Part shown: piece by piece, positions 8,767 through 17,959 of the stretch
Numbering within the stretch: position 1 is the first letter of the stretch
Layout of the letters: each line of letters starts with the position of its first letter
Source of the DNA: Streptomyces tauricus
Lineage (GTDB): Bacteria > Actinomycetota > Actinomycetes > Streptomycetales > Streptomycetaceae
DNA length: 64,000 bases
NCBI RefSeq assembly: GCF_014650955.1
Contig: NZ_BMVY01000028.1
Coordinates: 58,408-122,407 of the forward strand
Direction of reading: 5' to 3'
Made by a program: the position numbers and the translations under genes
The notes under the pieces: model-generated
Database searches by the model: none
Told to the model about the DNA's origin: nothing
The model's input: the letters and a program-made list of their open reading frames with translations, nothing else

Positions 8767-11267
8767 CCGTGACCACCAGCGCTCCCTCCGGAGGCGGGGA
8801 AGCGGCGGTCCCGCCGGAGGATCTCGTCTCGCTGACCATCGACGGCGTCGGCATCAGCGTGCCCAAGGGCACCCTGGTCATCCGCGCCGCCGAACAGCTC
8901 GGCATCGAGATCCCCCGCTTCTGCGACCATCCCCTTCTCGACCCGGCCGGCGCCTGCCGCCAGTGCATCGTCGAGGTCGAGGGCCAGCGCAAGCCCATGG
9001 CGTCCTGCACGATCACCTGCACGGACGGGATGGTCGTCAAGACCCATCTCACCTCTCCTGTCGCCGAGAAGGCCCAGAAGGGTGTGATGGAGCTGCTGCT
9101 CATCAACCACCCGCTGGACTGCCCCGTCTGCGACAAGGGCGGCGAGTGCCCGCTGCAGAACCAGGCCATGTCGCACGGCGACTCCGAGTCCCGCTTCGAG
9201 GGCAAGAAGCGGACGTACGAGAAGCCCGTCCCGATCTCCACCCAGGTACTGCTCGACCGTGAGCGGTGCGTGCTGTGCGCCCGCTGCACCCGGTTCTCCA
9301 ACCAGGTCGCGGGCGACCCGATGATCGAACTGATCGAGCGGGGCGCGCTCCAGCAGGTCGGCACCGGCGAGGGCGACCCCTTCGAGTCGTACTTCTCCGG
9401 GAACACCATCCAGATCTGCCCGGTCGGGGCGCTCACCTCGGCGGCGTACCGATTCCGCTCGCGGCCCTTCGACCTCGTCTCCTCGCCCTCGGTGTGCGAG
9501 CACTGCTCCGGCGGCTGCGCGACCCGCACCGACCACCGGCGCGGCAAGGTCATGCGGCGCATCGCGGCGAACGACCCCGAGGTCAACGAGGAGTGGATCT
9601 GCGACAAGGGGCGCTTCGGCTTCCGGTACGCGCAGCAGCGCGACCGGCTGACGACGCCCCTGGTGCGCGGCGCGTCCGGTGAGCTGGAGCCCGCCTCGTG
9701 GCCCGAGGCACTGGAGGCGGCGGCCCAGGGACTCCTGGCGGCCCGCTCCCGGGCCGGTGTCCTCACCGGCGGCCGGCTGACCGTCGAGGACGCGTACGCG
9801 TACAGCAAGTTCGCGCGCGTGGCCCTCGACACGAACGACATCGACTTCCGCGCGCGCGTGCACAGCGCCGAGGAGGCCGAGTTCCTGGCCGCCCGCGTCG
9901 CGGGCCGCGGCCGGGACCTCGACGGTACGGGCGTCACGTACACCACCCTGGAGAAGGCGCCCGCGGTCCTGCTCGCTGGATTCGAGTCCGAGGAGGAGGC
10001 CCCCGGTGTCTTCCTGAGGCTCCGCAAGGCCTGGCGCGGGCACGGTCAGAAGACCTTCTCGCTGGCCACGCACGCGACGCGCGGTCTGGAGAAGGCGGGC
10101 GGCACGCTGCTGTCGGCCGCGCCCGGCACCGAGACCGCGTGGCTGGACGCGCTGGCCTCCGGCACCGGTCTTGAGGACGACGGGGCGAAGGCCGCGGAGG
10201 CACTGCGCCTGGCGGGCGCCGTGATCGTCATCGGCGAACGGCTGGCCTCCGTGCCGGGCGGGCTCACCGCCGCCGTACGGGCCGCCGCCGCCACCGGCGC
10301 CCAGCTGGTGTGGATCCCGCGCAGGGCAGGGGAACGCGGCGCCATCGAGGCGGGGGCGATGCCCTCGCTGCTGCCCGGCGGACGCCCGGCCACCGACCCG
10401 CGCGCGCGGGACGAGGTCACCCAGGCCTGGAAGATCGGCGCGCTGCCGCACCGGCACGGCCGCGACACCGGACAGATCGTCGAGGCCGCCGCCACCGGCG
10501 AACTCTCCGCGCTCGTCGTGGCGGGCGTCGAGGTCGCCGACCTCCCCGACCCCACGCGCGCGCGTGCGGCCCTGTCCGAAGTGGGCTTCCTGGTCTCGCT
10601 CGAACTGCGGCCCAGCGAGATCACCGCGCAGGCGGACGTCGTCTTCCCGGTCGCCGCGGTCGCCGAGAAGGCGGGCACCTTCCTCAACTGGGAGGGCCGG
10701 GCACGCCTCTTCGAGGCCGCGCTCAAGCCCGACCAGATGACCCGCCAGGTGGCGCCCACCGACGCGCGCGTCCTGCAGATGCTGGCCGACGCCATGGACG
10801 TACACCTGGGACTGCCCGATCTGCGGACCGTGCGCGGGGAGCTGGACCGGCTCGGCGCCTGGGACGGGCCGCGGGCCACCGAACCGCTGGAGACCGCGGC
10901 GCAGTTGCCGCGGCCCGCCGCCGGGGAGGCCGTGCTCGCCGGACACCGGCTGCTGCTCGACCAGGGGCGTCTCCAGGAGGGCGACGAGGCGCTCGCCGGG
11001 ACCCGGCACGCCGCCCACGCGCGCGTGTCGGCCGCCACGGCCGCCGAGGCGGGCGTCAAGGACGGCGACACGCTGGCCGTGACCGGGCCCTCGGGAGCGG
11101 TCGAACTCCCGCTGCGGATCACGCAGATGCCCGACCGCGTGGTCTGGCTCCCGCTGAACTCCGCCGGGGGAGGCGTCGCCTCGGACACGGGCGCGGCTCC
11201 CGGCGCACTCGTCCGCATCGGACCGGCGACGCTCGCCGCCGAGGCCCCCAAGGAGGTGGAGGCATGA
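8763..11267 (+). CDS. nuoG: NADH-quinone oxidoreductase subunit G
   Basis: The 75-kDa subunit of complex I, 834 aa. The 2Fe-2S domain at the N-terminus shows FCDHPLLDPAGACRQCIVE. The His/Cys cluster region is HPLDCPVCDKGGECPLQ, followed by CVLCARCTRF and ICPVGALT. A molybdopterin-oxidoreductase 4Fe-4S motif (CEHCSGGC, then WICDKGRFGF) sits at about 245-295. The C-terminal half is a degenerate molybdopterin-type domain that is structural in complex I. ATGA overlaps on both ends. Confidence 0.95.
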   Translation: MTVTTSAPSGGGEAAVPPEDLVSLTIDGVGISVPKGTLVIRAAEQLGIEIPRFCDHPLLDPAGACRQCIVEVEGQRKPMASCTITCTDGMVVKTHLTSPVAEKAQKGVMELLLINHPLDCPVCDKGGECPLQNQAMSHGDSESRFEGKKRTYEKPVPISTQVLLDRERCVLCARCTRFSNQVAGDPMIELIERGALQQVGTGEGDPFESYFSGNTIQICPVGALTSAAYRFRSRPFDLVSSPSVCEHCSGGCATRTDHRRGKVMRRIAANDPEVNEEWICDKGRFGFRYAQQRDRLTTPLVRGASGELEPASWPEALEAAAQGLLAARSRAGVLTGGRLTVEDAYAYSKFARVALDTNDIDFRARVHSAEEAEFLAARVAGRGRDLDGTGVTYTTLEKAPAVLLAGFESEEEAPGVFLRLRKAWRGHGQKTFSLATHATRGLEKAGGTLLSAAPGTETAWLDALASGTGLEDDGAKAAEALRLAGAVIVIGERLASVPGGLTAAVRAAAATGAQLVWIPRRAGERGAIEAGAMPSLLPGGRPATDPRARDEVTQAWKIGALPHRHGRDTGQIVEAAATGELSALVVAGVEVADLPDPTRARAALSEVGFLVSLELRPSEITAQADVVFPVAAVAEKAGTFLNWEGRARLFEAALKPDQMTRQVAPTDARVLQMLADAMDVHLGLPDLRTVRGELDRLGAWDGPRATEPLETAAQLPRPAAGEAVLAGHRLLLDQGRLQEGDEALAGTRHAAHARVSAATAAEAGVKDGDTLAVTGPSGAVELPLRITQMPDRVVWLPLNSAGGGVASDTGAAPGALVRIGPATLAAEAPKEVEA

Positions 11268-12661
11268 CCCCGAACCTCACCGCGCCGGTGTACCTGGCCG
11301 CGGAGGACCTCTCCGTGTTCGGCCGGGACGTGTGGTGGCTGGTCGTCATCAAGGCGGTCTTCTGCTTCGCCTTCCTGATGATCACCGTGCTGTTCTCCAT
11401 CGTGTGGGAACGCAAGGTCGTCGCCTGGATGCAGCTGCGCATCGGCCCCAACCGGCACGGCCCCTGGGGCATGCTCCAGTCGCTCGCCGACGGCGTGAAG
11501 CTGATGCTCAAGGAAGACCTGATCGTCAAGCGCGCGGACAAGGTCGTCTACGTCCTCGCGCCGATCGTGGCGGCCATCCCGGCCTTCATGGCGATCGCCG
11601 TGATCCCCTTCGGACCGGCCGGCAACGAGATCTCGATCTTCGGCCAGCGCACCACGATGCAGCTCACCGACCTGCCGATCGCGATGCTATACATCCTCGC
11701 GGTCGCCTCGGTCGGCATCTACGGCATCGTCCTCGCGGGCTGGTCCTCCGGGTCCACGTATCCGCTGCTCGGCGGCCTGCGCTCGTGCGCGCAGATGATC
11801 TCGTACGAGATCGCCATGGGCGCCGCGTTCGCGTCGGTGTTCCTGTACTCCGGTTCGATGTCGACCTCGGAGATCGTGGCCCAGCAGGAGGACCGCTGGT
11901 ACATCATCCTGCTGCCGGTGTCGTTCCTGATCTACATCGTGACGATGGTCGGCGAGACCAACCGCGCCCCCTTCGACATGCCGGAGTCCGAGGGCGACCT
12001 GGTCGGCGGCTTCAACACTGAGTACTCGTCCATCAAGTTCGCGCTGTTCATGCTCGCCGAGTACGTGAACATGGTGACCGTCTCGGCGGTCTCCGTGACG
12101 CTCTTCCTGGGCGGCTGGCGGGCCCCCTGGCCGATCAGCACCTTCTGGGAGGGCGCCAACCACGGCTGGTGGCCGATGCTGTGGTTCGTCATCAAGGTGC
12201 AGCTGCTGCTGTTCTTCTTCATCTGGCTGCGCGGCACCCTGCCCCGCGTGCGCTACGACCAGCTGATGAAGCTCGGCTGGAAGGTCCTGATCCCGGTCTC
12301 CGTGGTCTGGCTGATGCTCGTCGCGACCGTACGGACCCTGCGCAACGAGAACTACGACTTCGCCGACATCGCCCTGTACGTGGGCGGCGGCGTGCTCGTC
12401 CTGCTGCTGCTCTCGTTCGTCGTCGACATGTTCCGCGAACGCAAGGACGCCGAAGGCGCCCGCCAGGCGCCGGACGAAGCCGCCGCCTTCGACCCGATGG
12501 CGGGCGGATACCCCGTGCCGCCGCTGCCCGGACAGGAGTTGCCGCCGGTGCCCAGGCGCCGCCCGCGCCGGGAGCGCGAGTTGATTGTCAGTGGTGGCGT
12601 GAATACTGACAGTGACGGATCCGATGGACCTCGTGACGGAAAGGAGGCGTCCGATGGCTGA
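11264..12661 (+). CDS. nuoH: NADH-quinone oxidoreductase subunit H
   Basis: Membrane subunit joining the peripheral arm to the proton-pumping arm and forming part of the quinone chamber; about 465 aa with eight predicted helices. Diagnostic loops are WMQLRIGPNRHGPWG, ETNRAPFDMPESEGDLVGGFNTEY and LRGTLPRVRYDQLM. The 70-residue hydrophilic C-terminal tail is Pro/Arg-rich and longer than in E. coli. It begins in an ATGA overlap with nuoG and ends 8 bases inside nuoI. Confidence 0.95.
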   Translation: MTPNLTAPVYLAAEDLSVFGRDVWWLVVIKAVFCFAFLMITVLFSIVWERKVVAWMQLRIGPNRHGPWGMLQSLADGVKLMLKEDLIVKRADKVVYVLAPIVAAIPAFMAIAVIPFGPAGNEISIFGQRTTMQLTDLPIAMLYILAVASVGIYGIVLAGWSSGSTYPLLGGLRSCAQMISYEIAMGAAFASVFLYSGSMSTSEIVAQQEDRWYIILLPVSFLIYIVTMVGETNRAPFDMPESEGDLVGGFNTEYSSIKFALFMLAEYVNMVTVSAVSVTLFLGGWRAPWPISTFWEGANHGWWPMLWFVIKVQLLLFFFIWLRGTLPRVRYDQLMKLGWKVLIPVSVVWLMLVATVRTLRNENYDFADIALYVGGGVLVLLLLSFVVDMFRERKDAEGARQAPDEAAAFDPMAGGYPVPPLPGQELPPVPRRRPRRERELIVSGGVNTDSDGSDGPRDGKEASDG

Positions 12662-13295
12662 TGAGCAGAAGGAGACCAAACCCGGTTTCCAGAATCCCGT
12701 CGCAGGCTTCGGCGTGACCTTCAAGGCCATGTTCAAGAAGCGGCTGACCGAGCAGTATCCGGAGCAGCAGAAGACCACCGCACCGCGCTTCCACGGCCGG
12801 CACCAGCTCAACCGCCATCCGGACGGCCTGGAGAAGTGCGTCGGCTGCGAGCTGTGCGCCTGGGCGTGTCCCGCCGACGCCATCTATGTGGAGGGCGCGG
12901 ACAACACCGAGGAGGAGCGCTACTCCCCGGGCGAGCGGTACGGACGCGTCTACCAGATCAACTACGCCCGCTGCATCCTGTGCGGCCTGTGCATCGAGGC
13001 GTGCCCCACACGCGCGCTGACGATGACCAACGAGTTCGAGCTGGCCGACAGCAGCCGCGCCAACCTCATCTACACCAAGGAGCAGCTGCTCGCCGGTCTG
13101 GAGGAGGGCATGGTCGAGTCACCGCACTCGATCTTCCCGGGCATGGACGAGCAGGACTACTACCGGGGCCTGGTCACCGAGGCCGCACCGGGTACGGAGC
13201 CGCAGGTCGCCGTCTCCAAGGGCGAGGTGCCGCAGGAGGGCGCGTCGACCTTCGGTGAGGACGAGCCGGCGTCGGAGCGGGTGATCGGCCGATGA
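12654..13295 (+). CDS. nuoI: NADH-quinone oxidoreductase subunit I
   Basis: The 8Fe ferredoxin-like subunit carrying clusters N6a and N6b, 213 aa. Two motifs CVGCELCAWACP and CILCGLCIEACP are clear at about residues 62-115. I placed the start at ATG 12654 because AAGGAGG (12641-12647) sits six bases upstream; an in-frame ATG at 12612 would add 14 residues. The C-terminal 50 residues are acidic and probably disordered. Confidence 0.95.
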   Translation: MADEQKETKPGFQNPVAGFGVTFKAMFKKRLTEQYPEQQKTTAPRFHGRHQLNRHPDGLEKCVGCELCAWACPADAIYVEGADNTEEERYSPGERYGRVYQINYARCILCGLCIEACPTRALTMTNEFELADSSRANLIYTKEQLLAGLEEGMVESPHSIFPGMDEQDYYRGLVTEAAPGTEPQVAVSKGEVPQEGASTFGEDEPASERVIGR

Positions 13296-14176
13296 CCGCG
13301 CAACTCGCCGCCCACTCCGGCTCCTTCGCGGTCGATGCCACCACCTCGCTGGCGGCCTACTCGACCTCCACCGGCGAGGCCTTCCAGTTCTGGATCCTCG
13401 GTACGGTCGCCGTGATCGGCGCGCTGTGCACCGTCTTCATGAAGAAGTCCGTGCACAGTGCGCTCTGCCTCGCCGGAACCATGATCATCCTGGCGGTGTT
13501 CTACCTCGCCAACGGCGCCTACTTCCTGGGCATCGTCCAGGTCGTCGTCTACACCGGCGCGATCATGATGCTGTTCCTCTTCGTGGTCATGCTCGTCGGT
13601 GTCACCGCGGCGGACTCCCTGAAGGAGACCATCAAGGGCCAGCGCTGGCTGGCCCTCCTGTGCGGCCTCGGCTTCGGCATCCTGCTGTGCGCGGGCATCG
13701 GCAACGCGTCGCTGAACGAGTTCGAGGGCCTGGCCCAGGCCAACGCAGGCGGGAACGTGGAGGGTCTGGCGGCCCTCATCTTCACGAAGTACGTCTTCGC
13801 CTTCGAGATCACCGGCGCCCTGCTCATCACGGCCGCCGTCGGCGCCATGGTGCTCACCCACCGCGAGCGCACCGAGCGGGCCAAGACCCAGCGCGAGATG
13901 GCCGAGGAGCGCGTACGGGCGAACAAGCAGCTTCCGCCGCTGCCCGCACCCGGCGTGTACGCCCGGCACAACGCGGTGGACATCGCAGGTCTCCTCCCGG
14001 ACGGCACCCCGTCCGAACTGACCGTCATCAGCACGCTGCGCGAGCGCGGCCAGATCCGCGACGTGTCGGACCAGGCCATCAAGGACCTGAAGGCGATCGA
14101 GCAGCGTTCCGAGGAGCGGCTCGGCCGCGAAGGCCACGAAGAGCGTAAAGGCCGCGCAGAGGAGGCCGCGAAGTGA
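13292..14176 (+). CDS. nuoJ: NADH-quinone oxidoreductase subunit J
   Basis: Membrane subunit of complex I, 294 aa. The N-terminal 200 residues hold five helices, including VVVYTGAIMMLFLFVVMLVG, which contains the conserved pi-bulge helix region. The last 90 residues are hydrophilic and charged, longer than the E. coli protein and typical of actinobacteria. Start and stop overlap nuoI and nuoK by four bases. Confidence 0.94.
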   Translation: MTAQLAAHSGSFAVDATTSLAAYSTSTGEAFQFWILGTVAVIGALCTVFMKKSVHSALCLAGTMIILAVFYLANGAYFLGIVQVVVYTGAIMMLFLFVVMLVGVTAADSLKETIKGQRWLALLCGLGFGILLCAGIGNASLNEFEGLAQANAGGNVEGLAALIFTKYVFAFEITGALLITAAVGAMVLTHRERTERAKTQREMAEERVRANKQLPPLPAPGVYARHNAVDIAGLLPDGTPSELTVISTLRERGQIRDVSDQAIKDLKAIEQRSEERLGREGHEERKGRAEEAAK

Positions 14177-14472
14177 ACCCCGTCAACTACCTCTACCTCG
14201 CCGCCCTGTTGTTCACGATCGGCGCCTCAGGTGTCCTGATCAGGCGGAACGCGATCGTGGTGTTCATGTGCATCGAGCTGATGCTCAACGCCTGCAACCT
14301 CGCGTTCGTCGCCTTCTCCCGGATGCACGGCAATCTCGACGGCCAGATCATCGCCTTCTTCACGATGGTCGTCGCCGCCGCGGAGGTCGTGGTCGGGCTC
14401 GCGATCATCGTGTCGCTGTTCCGTTCCCGCCACTCGGCCTCGGTCGACGACGCCAGCCTGATGAAGCTGTAA
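14173..14472 (+). CDS. nuoK: NADH-quinone oxidoreductase subunit K
   Basis: Small membrane subunit of complex I, 99 aa with three helices. The conserved glutamates are in CIELMLNACNL and VVAAAEVVVGLAI. It starts with GTG overlapping the nuoJ stop and is followed after 14 bases by nuoL. Length is exactly typical. Confidence 0.96.
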   Translation: MNPVNYLYLAALLFTIGASGVLIRRNAIVVFMCIELMLNACNLAFVAFSRMHGNLDGQIIAFFTMVVAAAEVVVGLAIIVSLFRSRHSASVDDASLMKL

Positions 14473-14486
14473 GGGGTCGCTGAATC

Positions 14487-16382
14487 GTGGAGAATCTGAT
14501 TGCGCTGCTGGTGGCAGCGCCTCTGCTCGGAGCGGCCGTACTGCTGTGCGGCGGCAGACGGCTCGATCCCGTCGGCCACTGGATCGGCACGGTCCTCGCG
14601 TCCGCCTCCTTCGTGATCGGCGCGATCCTCTTCGCCGACATGCTGGGCAAGGACGAGGAGCACCGGGCCCTCGCCCAGCATCTGTTCAGCTGGATCCCCG
14701 TCGAGGGCTTCCAGGCGGACATCGCCTTCCAGCTCGACCAGCTGTCGATGACGTTCGTGCTGCTGATCACCGGCGTCGGCTCGCTCATCCACGTGTACTC
14801 GATCGGGTACATGGAGCACGACGAGCGCCGCCGCCGCTTCTTCGGCTATCTGAACCTGTTCCTCGCGGCGATGCTGCTGCTCGTCCTCGCCGACAACTAC
14901 CTGCTGCTGTACGTCGGCTGGGAGGGCGTGGGCCTCGCCTCGTACCTGCTCATCGGCTTCTGGCAGCACAAGCCCAGTGCCGCGACCGCCGCGAAGAAGG
15001 CGTTCCTGGTCAACCGCGTCGGCGACATGGGCCTGTCGATCGCCATCATGCTGATGTTCACCACCTTCGGGACCTTCGCCTTCGGGCCGGTCCTGGAGGC
15101 CACCGGTGAGACGGGCGAGGGCAAGCTCACCGCCATCGGGCTGATGCTGCTGCTCGCCGCCTGCGGCAAGTCCGCCCAGGTGCCGCTGCAGTCCTGGCTC
15201 GGCGACGCGATGGAGGGCCCGACCCCGGTCTCGGCCCTCATCCACGCCGCGACCATGGTGACCGCGGGCGTCTACCTGATCGTCCGCTCCGGGGAGATCT
15301 TCAATGCCGCGCCGGACGCCCAGCTCGTCACCACCGTCGTCGGAGCGGTCACGCTGCTCTTCGGTGCGATCGTCGGTTGCGCCAAGGACGACATCAAGAA
15401 GGCGCTCGCCGGTTCGACCATGTCGCAGATCGGCTACATGATCCTCGCGGCGGGCCTCGGCCCGATCGGGTACGTCTTCGCGATCATGCACCTGGTGACG
15501 CACGGCTTCTTCAAGGCCGGGCTCTTCCTCGGCGCCGGGTCGGTCATGCACGGCATGAACGACGAGGTCGACATGCGCAAGTACGGCGGCCTGCGCAAGC
15601 ACATGCCGGTCACCTTCGTGACGTTCGGCCTCGGCTACCTCGCCATCATCGGCTTCCCGGGCCTGTCCGGCTTCTTCTCCAAGGACAAGATCATCGAGGC
15701 CGCCTTCGCCAAGGGCGGCACCGAGGGCTGGATCCTCGGAGGCGTGGCCCTGCTGGGCGCGGCCATCACCGCCTTCTACATGACGCGCGTGATGCTGATG
15801 ACGTTCTTCGGTGAGAAGCGCTGGCAGCCGGACGAGCACGGCCACGAGCCCCACCCGCACGAGTCGCCGAAGTCCATGACGATCCCCATGATCGTGCTGG
15901 CCTTCGGATCGGTCTTCGCGGGCGGCTTCTTCGGCATCGGCGACCGCTTCCTGCACTGGCTGGAGCCCGTCACCGAGCACACGCACGGACACCCGCCGAT
16001 CGGCGCGACCACCGTCACCCTCTCCACGATGGTCGTGCTCGTCATCGGCGTCGGCCTCGCCTACCTCCAGTACGGGCGCCGTCCCGTCCCGGTCGTCGCC
16101 CCGCGCGGCTCCCTGCTCACCCGGGCCGCCCGGCGCGACCTCCTCCAGGACGACTTCAACCACGTCGTCCTGGTGCGCGGCGGCGAGCACCTCACACGCT
16201 CCCTGGTGTACGTCGACCACACCCTGGTCGACGGGGTCGTCAACGGCACGGCGGCCTCGATGGGCGGTCTCTCCGGACGGCTCCGCAAGCTGCAGAACGG
16301 CTACGCGCGCTCGTACGCCGTCTCGATGTTCGGCGGTGCGGCGATCCTCATCGCCGCGACCCTGCTGATGAGGGCGGTCTGA
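14487..16382 (+). CDS. nuoL: NADH-quinone oxidoreductase subunit L
   Basis: Distal antiporter-like proton-pumping subunit, 631 aa, about 16 helices. Key motifs are YVGWEGVGLASYLLIGFW, HAATMVTAGVYLIVR and LAGSTMSQIGYMILA. The His-rich loop near residues 450-460 (DEHGHEPHPHES) is a local oddity of unknown meaning. The GTG start is preceded by AAGGGG. The 3' part codes for the long lateral helix region that braces the membrane arm. Confidence 0.95.
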   Translation: MENLIALLVAAPLLGAAVLLCGGRRLDPVGHWIGTVLASASFVIGAILFADMLGKDEEHRALAQHLFSWIPVEGFQADIAFQLDQLSMTFVLLITGVGSLIHVYSIGYMEHDERRRRFFGYLNLFLAAMLLLVLADNYLLLYVGWEGVGLASYLLIGFWQHKPSAATAAKKAFLVNRVGDMGLSIAIMLMFTTFGTFAFGPVLEATGETGEGKLTAIGLMLLLAACGKSAQVPLQSWLGDAMEGPTPVSALIHAATMVTAGVYLIVRSGEIFNAAPDAQLVTTVVGAVTLLFGAIVGCAKDDIKKALAGSTMSQIGYMILAAGLGPIGYVFAIMHLVTHGFFKAGLFLGAGSVMHGMNDEVDMRKYGGLRKHMPVTFVTFGLGYLAIIGFPGLSGFFSKDKIIEAAFAKGGTEGWILGGVALLGAAITAFYMTRVMLMTFFGEKRWQPDEHGHEPHPHESPKSMTIPMIVLAFGSVFAGGFFGIGDRFLHWLEPVTEHTHGHPPIGATTVTLSTMVVLVIGVGLAYLQYGRRPVPVVAPRGSLLTRAARRDLLQDDFNHVVLVRGGEHLTRSLVYVDHTLVDGVVNGTAASMGGLSGRLRKLQNGYARSYAVSMFGGAAILIAATLLMRAV

Positions 16383-16387
16383 TACCG

Positions 16388-17959
16388 ATGTCCTTTCCTC
16401 TGCTGACAGCGACGGCGGCCCTCCCGGCGATCGGGGCGATCGCCACGGCCGCCGTGCCGGCCGCCCGCCGCACCGCCGCCAAATGGCTGGCGCTGCTCGT
16501 CTCGCTCGCCACCCTGGCCCTCGCCGTCGTCGTCCTGGTCCGCTTCGACCCCGACGGCGACCGCTACCAGCTCACCGAATCGCACGCCTGGATCAAGGAC
16601 TTCGGGGTGCGGTACGAGCTGGGCGTGGACGGCATCGCGGTGGCGCTGATCGCGCTGACCGCCCTGCTCATCCCGTTCGTGATCCTCGCGGGCTGGCACG
16701 ACGCCGACCCGCTGGAGACCCACAGCAGCCGCTGGCGGCCGACCCAGGGCTTCTTCGCCCTGATCCTCGGCGTCGAGGCGATGGTGATCATCTCCTTCGA
16801 GGCCACCGACGTCTTCCTCTTCTACATCTTCTTCGAAGCCATGCTCATCCCGATGTACTTCCTCATCGGCGGCTTCGGCGACCGTGCCCACGCGGGCTCG
16901 GACGAACACGCGGCGGCACAGCGTTCGTACGCCGCCGTGAAGTTCCTCCTCTACAACCTGGCCGGCGGCCTGATCATGCTGGCCGCCGTGATCGGCCTCT
17001 ACGTGGTGGCGGGGAACTTCTCGCTCCAGGAGATCGCCGAGGCCCGGGCCAACGGCTCGCTGGACATGGCGACCAACACCGAACGGTGGCTGTTCCTGGG
17101 CTTCTTCTTCGCCTTCGCGGTGAAGGCGCCCCTGTGGCCGCTCCACACCTGGCTGCCCAACGCCATGGGGGAGGCCACCGCCCCGGTCGCCGTACTGATC
17201 ACGGCGGTCGTCGACAAGGTCGGCACCTTCGCGATGCTCCGCTTCTGCCTCCAGCTCTTCCCGGAGGCCTCGAAGTGGGCGACGCCCGCCATCCTTGTCC
17301 TCGCCCTGATCAGCATCATCTACGGGGCGCTGCTCGCGGTCGGCCAGCGGGACATCAAGCGCCTGGTGGCGTACGCGTCGATCTCCCACTTCGGGTTCAT
17401 CATCATGGGCATCTTCGCGATGACCAGCCAGGGCCAGTCGGGCGCCACGCTCTACATGGTCAACCACGGGATCTCGACCGCCGCGCTGATGCTGGTGGCC
17501 GGCTTCCTGATCACACGGCGCGGCTCGCGTCTGATCGCCGACTACGGAGGGGTGCAGAAAGTCGCCCCGGTGCTCGCGGGCACCTTCCTGATCGGCAGCC
17601 TCGCGACGCTGTCGCTGCCGGGACTCGCACCGTTCGTCAGTGAGTTCCTGGTCCTGATCGGCACGTTCGCGCGCTACCCGGTGATCGGGATCATCGCCAC
17701 CTTCGGCATCGTCCTCGCCGCGCTCTACACCCTCGTCCTCTACCAGCGGACGATGACGGGCCCGGTGAAGCCCGAGGTGTCGGCCATGCCCGACCTCAAG
17801 GTGCGCGAGCTCGCGGTGGTCGCCCCGCTGATCGCCCTGCTGATCTTCCTCGGCGTCTATCCGAAGCCCCTCACCGACATCGTCAACCCGGCGGTCAAGC
17901 AGACCATGTCCGACGTACACAAGAAGGACCCCAAGCCTGAGGTGGAGGCCGCCAAGTGA
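16388..17959 (+). CDS. nuoM: NADH-quinone oxidoreductase subunit M
   Basis: Antiporter-like proton-pumping subunit, 523 aa, about 14 helices. Conserved motifs are FEAMLIPMYFLIGGFG (essential Glu), PLHTWLPNAMGEATAPVAVLI and VAYASISHFGFIIMGI. ATG lies five bases after the nuoL stop. The stop overlaps the nuoN GTG by four bases. Confidence 0.95.
   Translation: MSFPLLTATAALPAIGAIATAAVPAARRTAAKWLALLVSLATLALAVVVLVRFDPDGDRYQLTESHAWIKDFGVRYELGVDGIAVALIALTALLIPFVILAGWHDADPLETHSSRWRPTQGFFALILGVEAMVIISFEATDVFLFYIFFEAMLIPMYFLIGGFGDRAHAGSDEHAAAQRSYAAVKFLLYNLAGGLIMLAAVIGLYVVAGNFSLQEIAEARANGSLDMATNTERWLFLGFFFAFAVKAPLWPLHTWLPNAMGEATAPVAVLITAVVDKVGTFAMLRFCLQLFPEASKWATPAILVLALISIIYGALLAVGQRDIKRLVAYASISHFGFIIMGIFAMTSQGQSGATLYMVNHGISTAALMLVAGFLITRRGSRLIADYGGVQKVAPVLAGTFLIGSLATLSLPGLAPFVSEFLVLIGTFARYPVIGIIATFGIVLAALYTLVLYQRTMTGPVKPEVSAMPDLKVRELAVVAPLIALLIFLGVYPKPLTDIVNPAVKQTMSDVHKKDPKPEVEAAK

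Noticed and set aside
8454..11018. 854-aa open frame on the minus strand across nuoF/nuoG
   Set aside because: It is the antisense shadow of nuoG in high-GC DNA: Arg/Gly/Val-rich with no domain, while the plus-strand frame has all NuoG iron-sulfur motifs.
14193..16220. 675-aa minus-strand open frame opposite nuoL
   Set aside because: His/Asp/Glu/Arg-rich shadow of hydrophobic NuoL codons; no recognisable protein.
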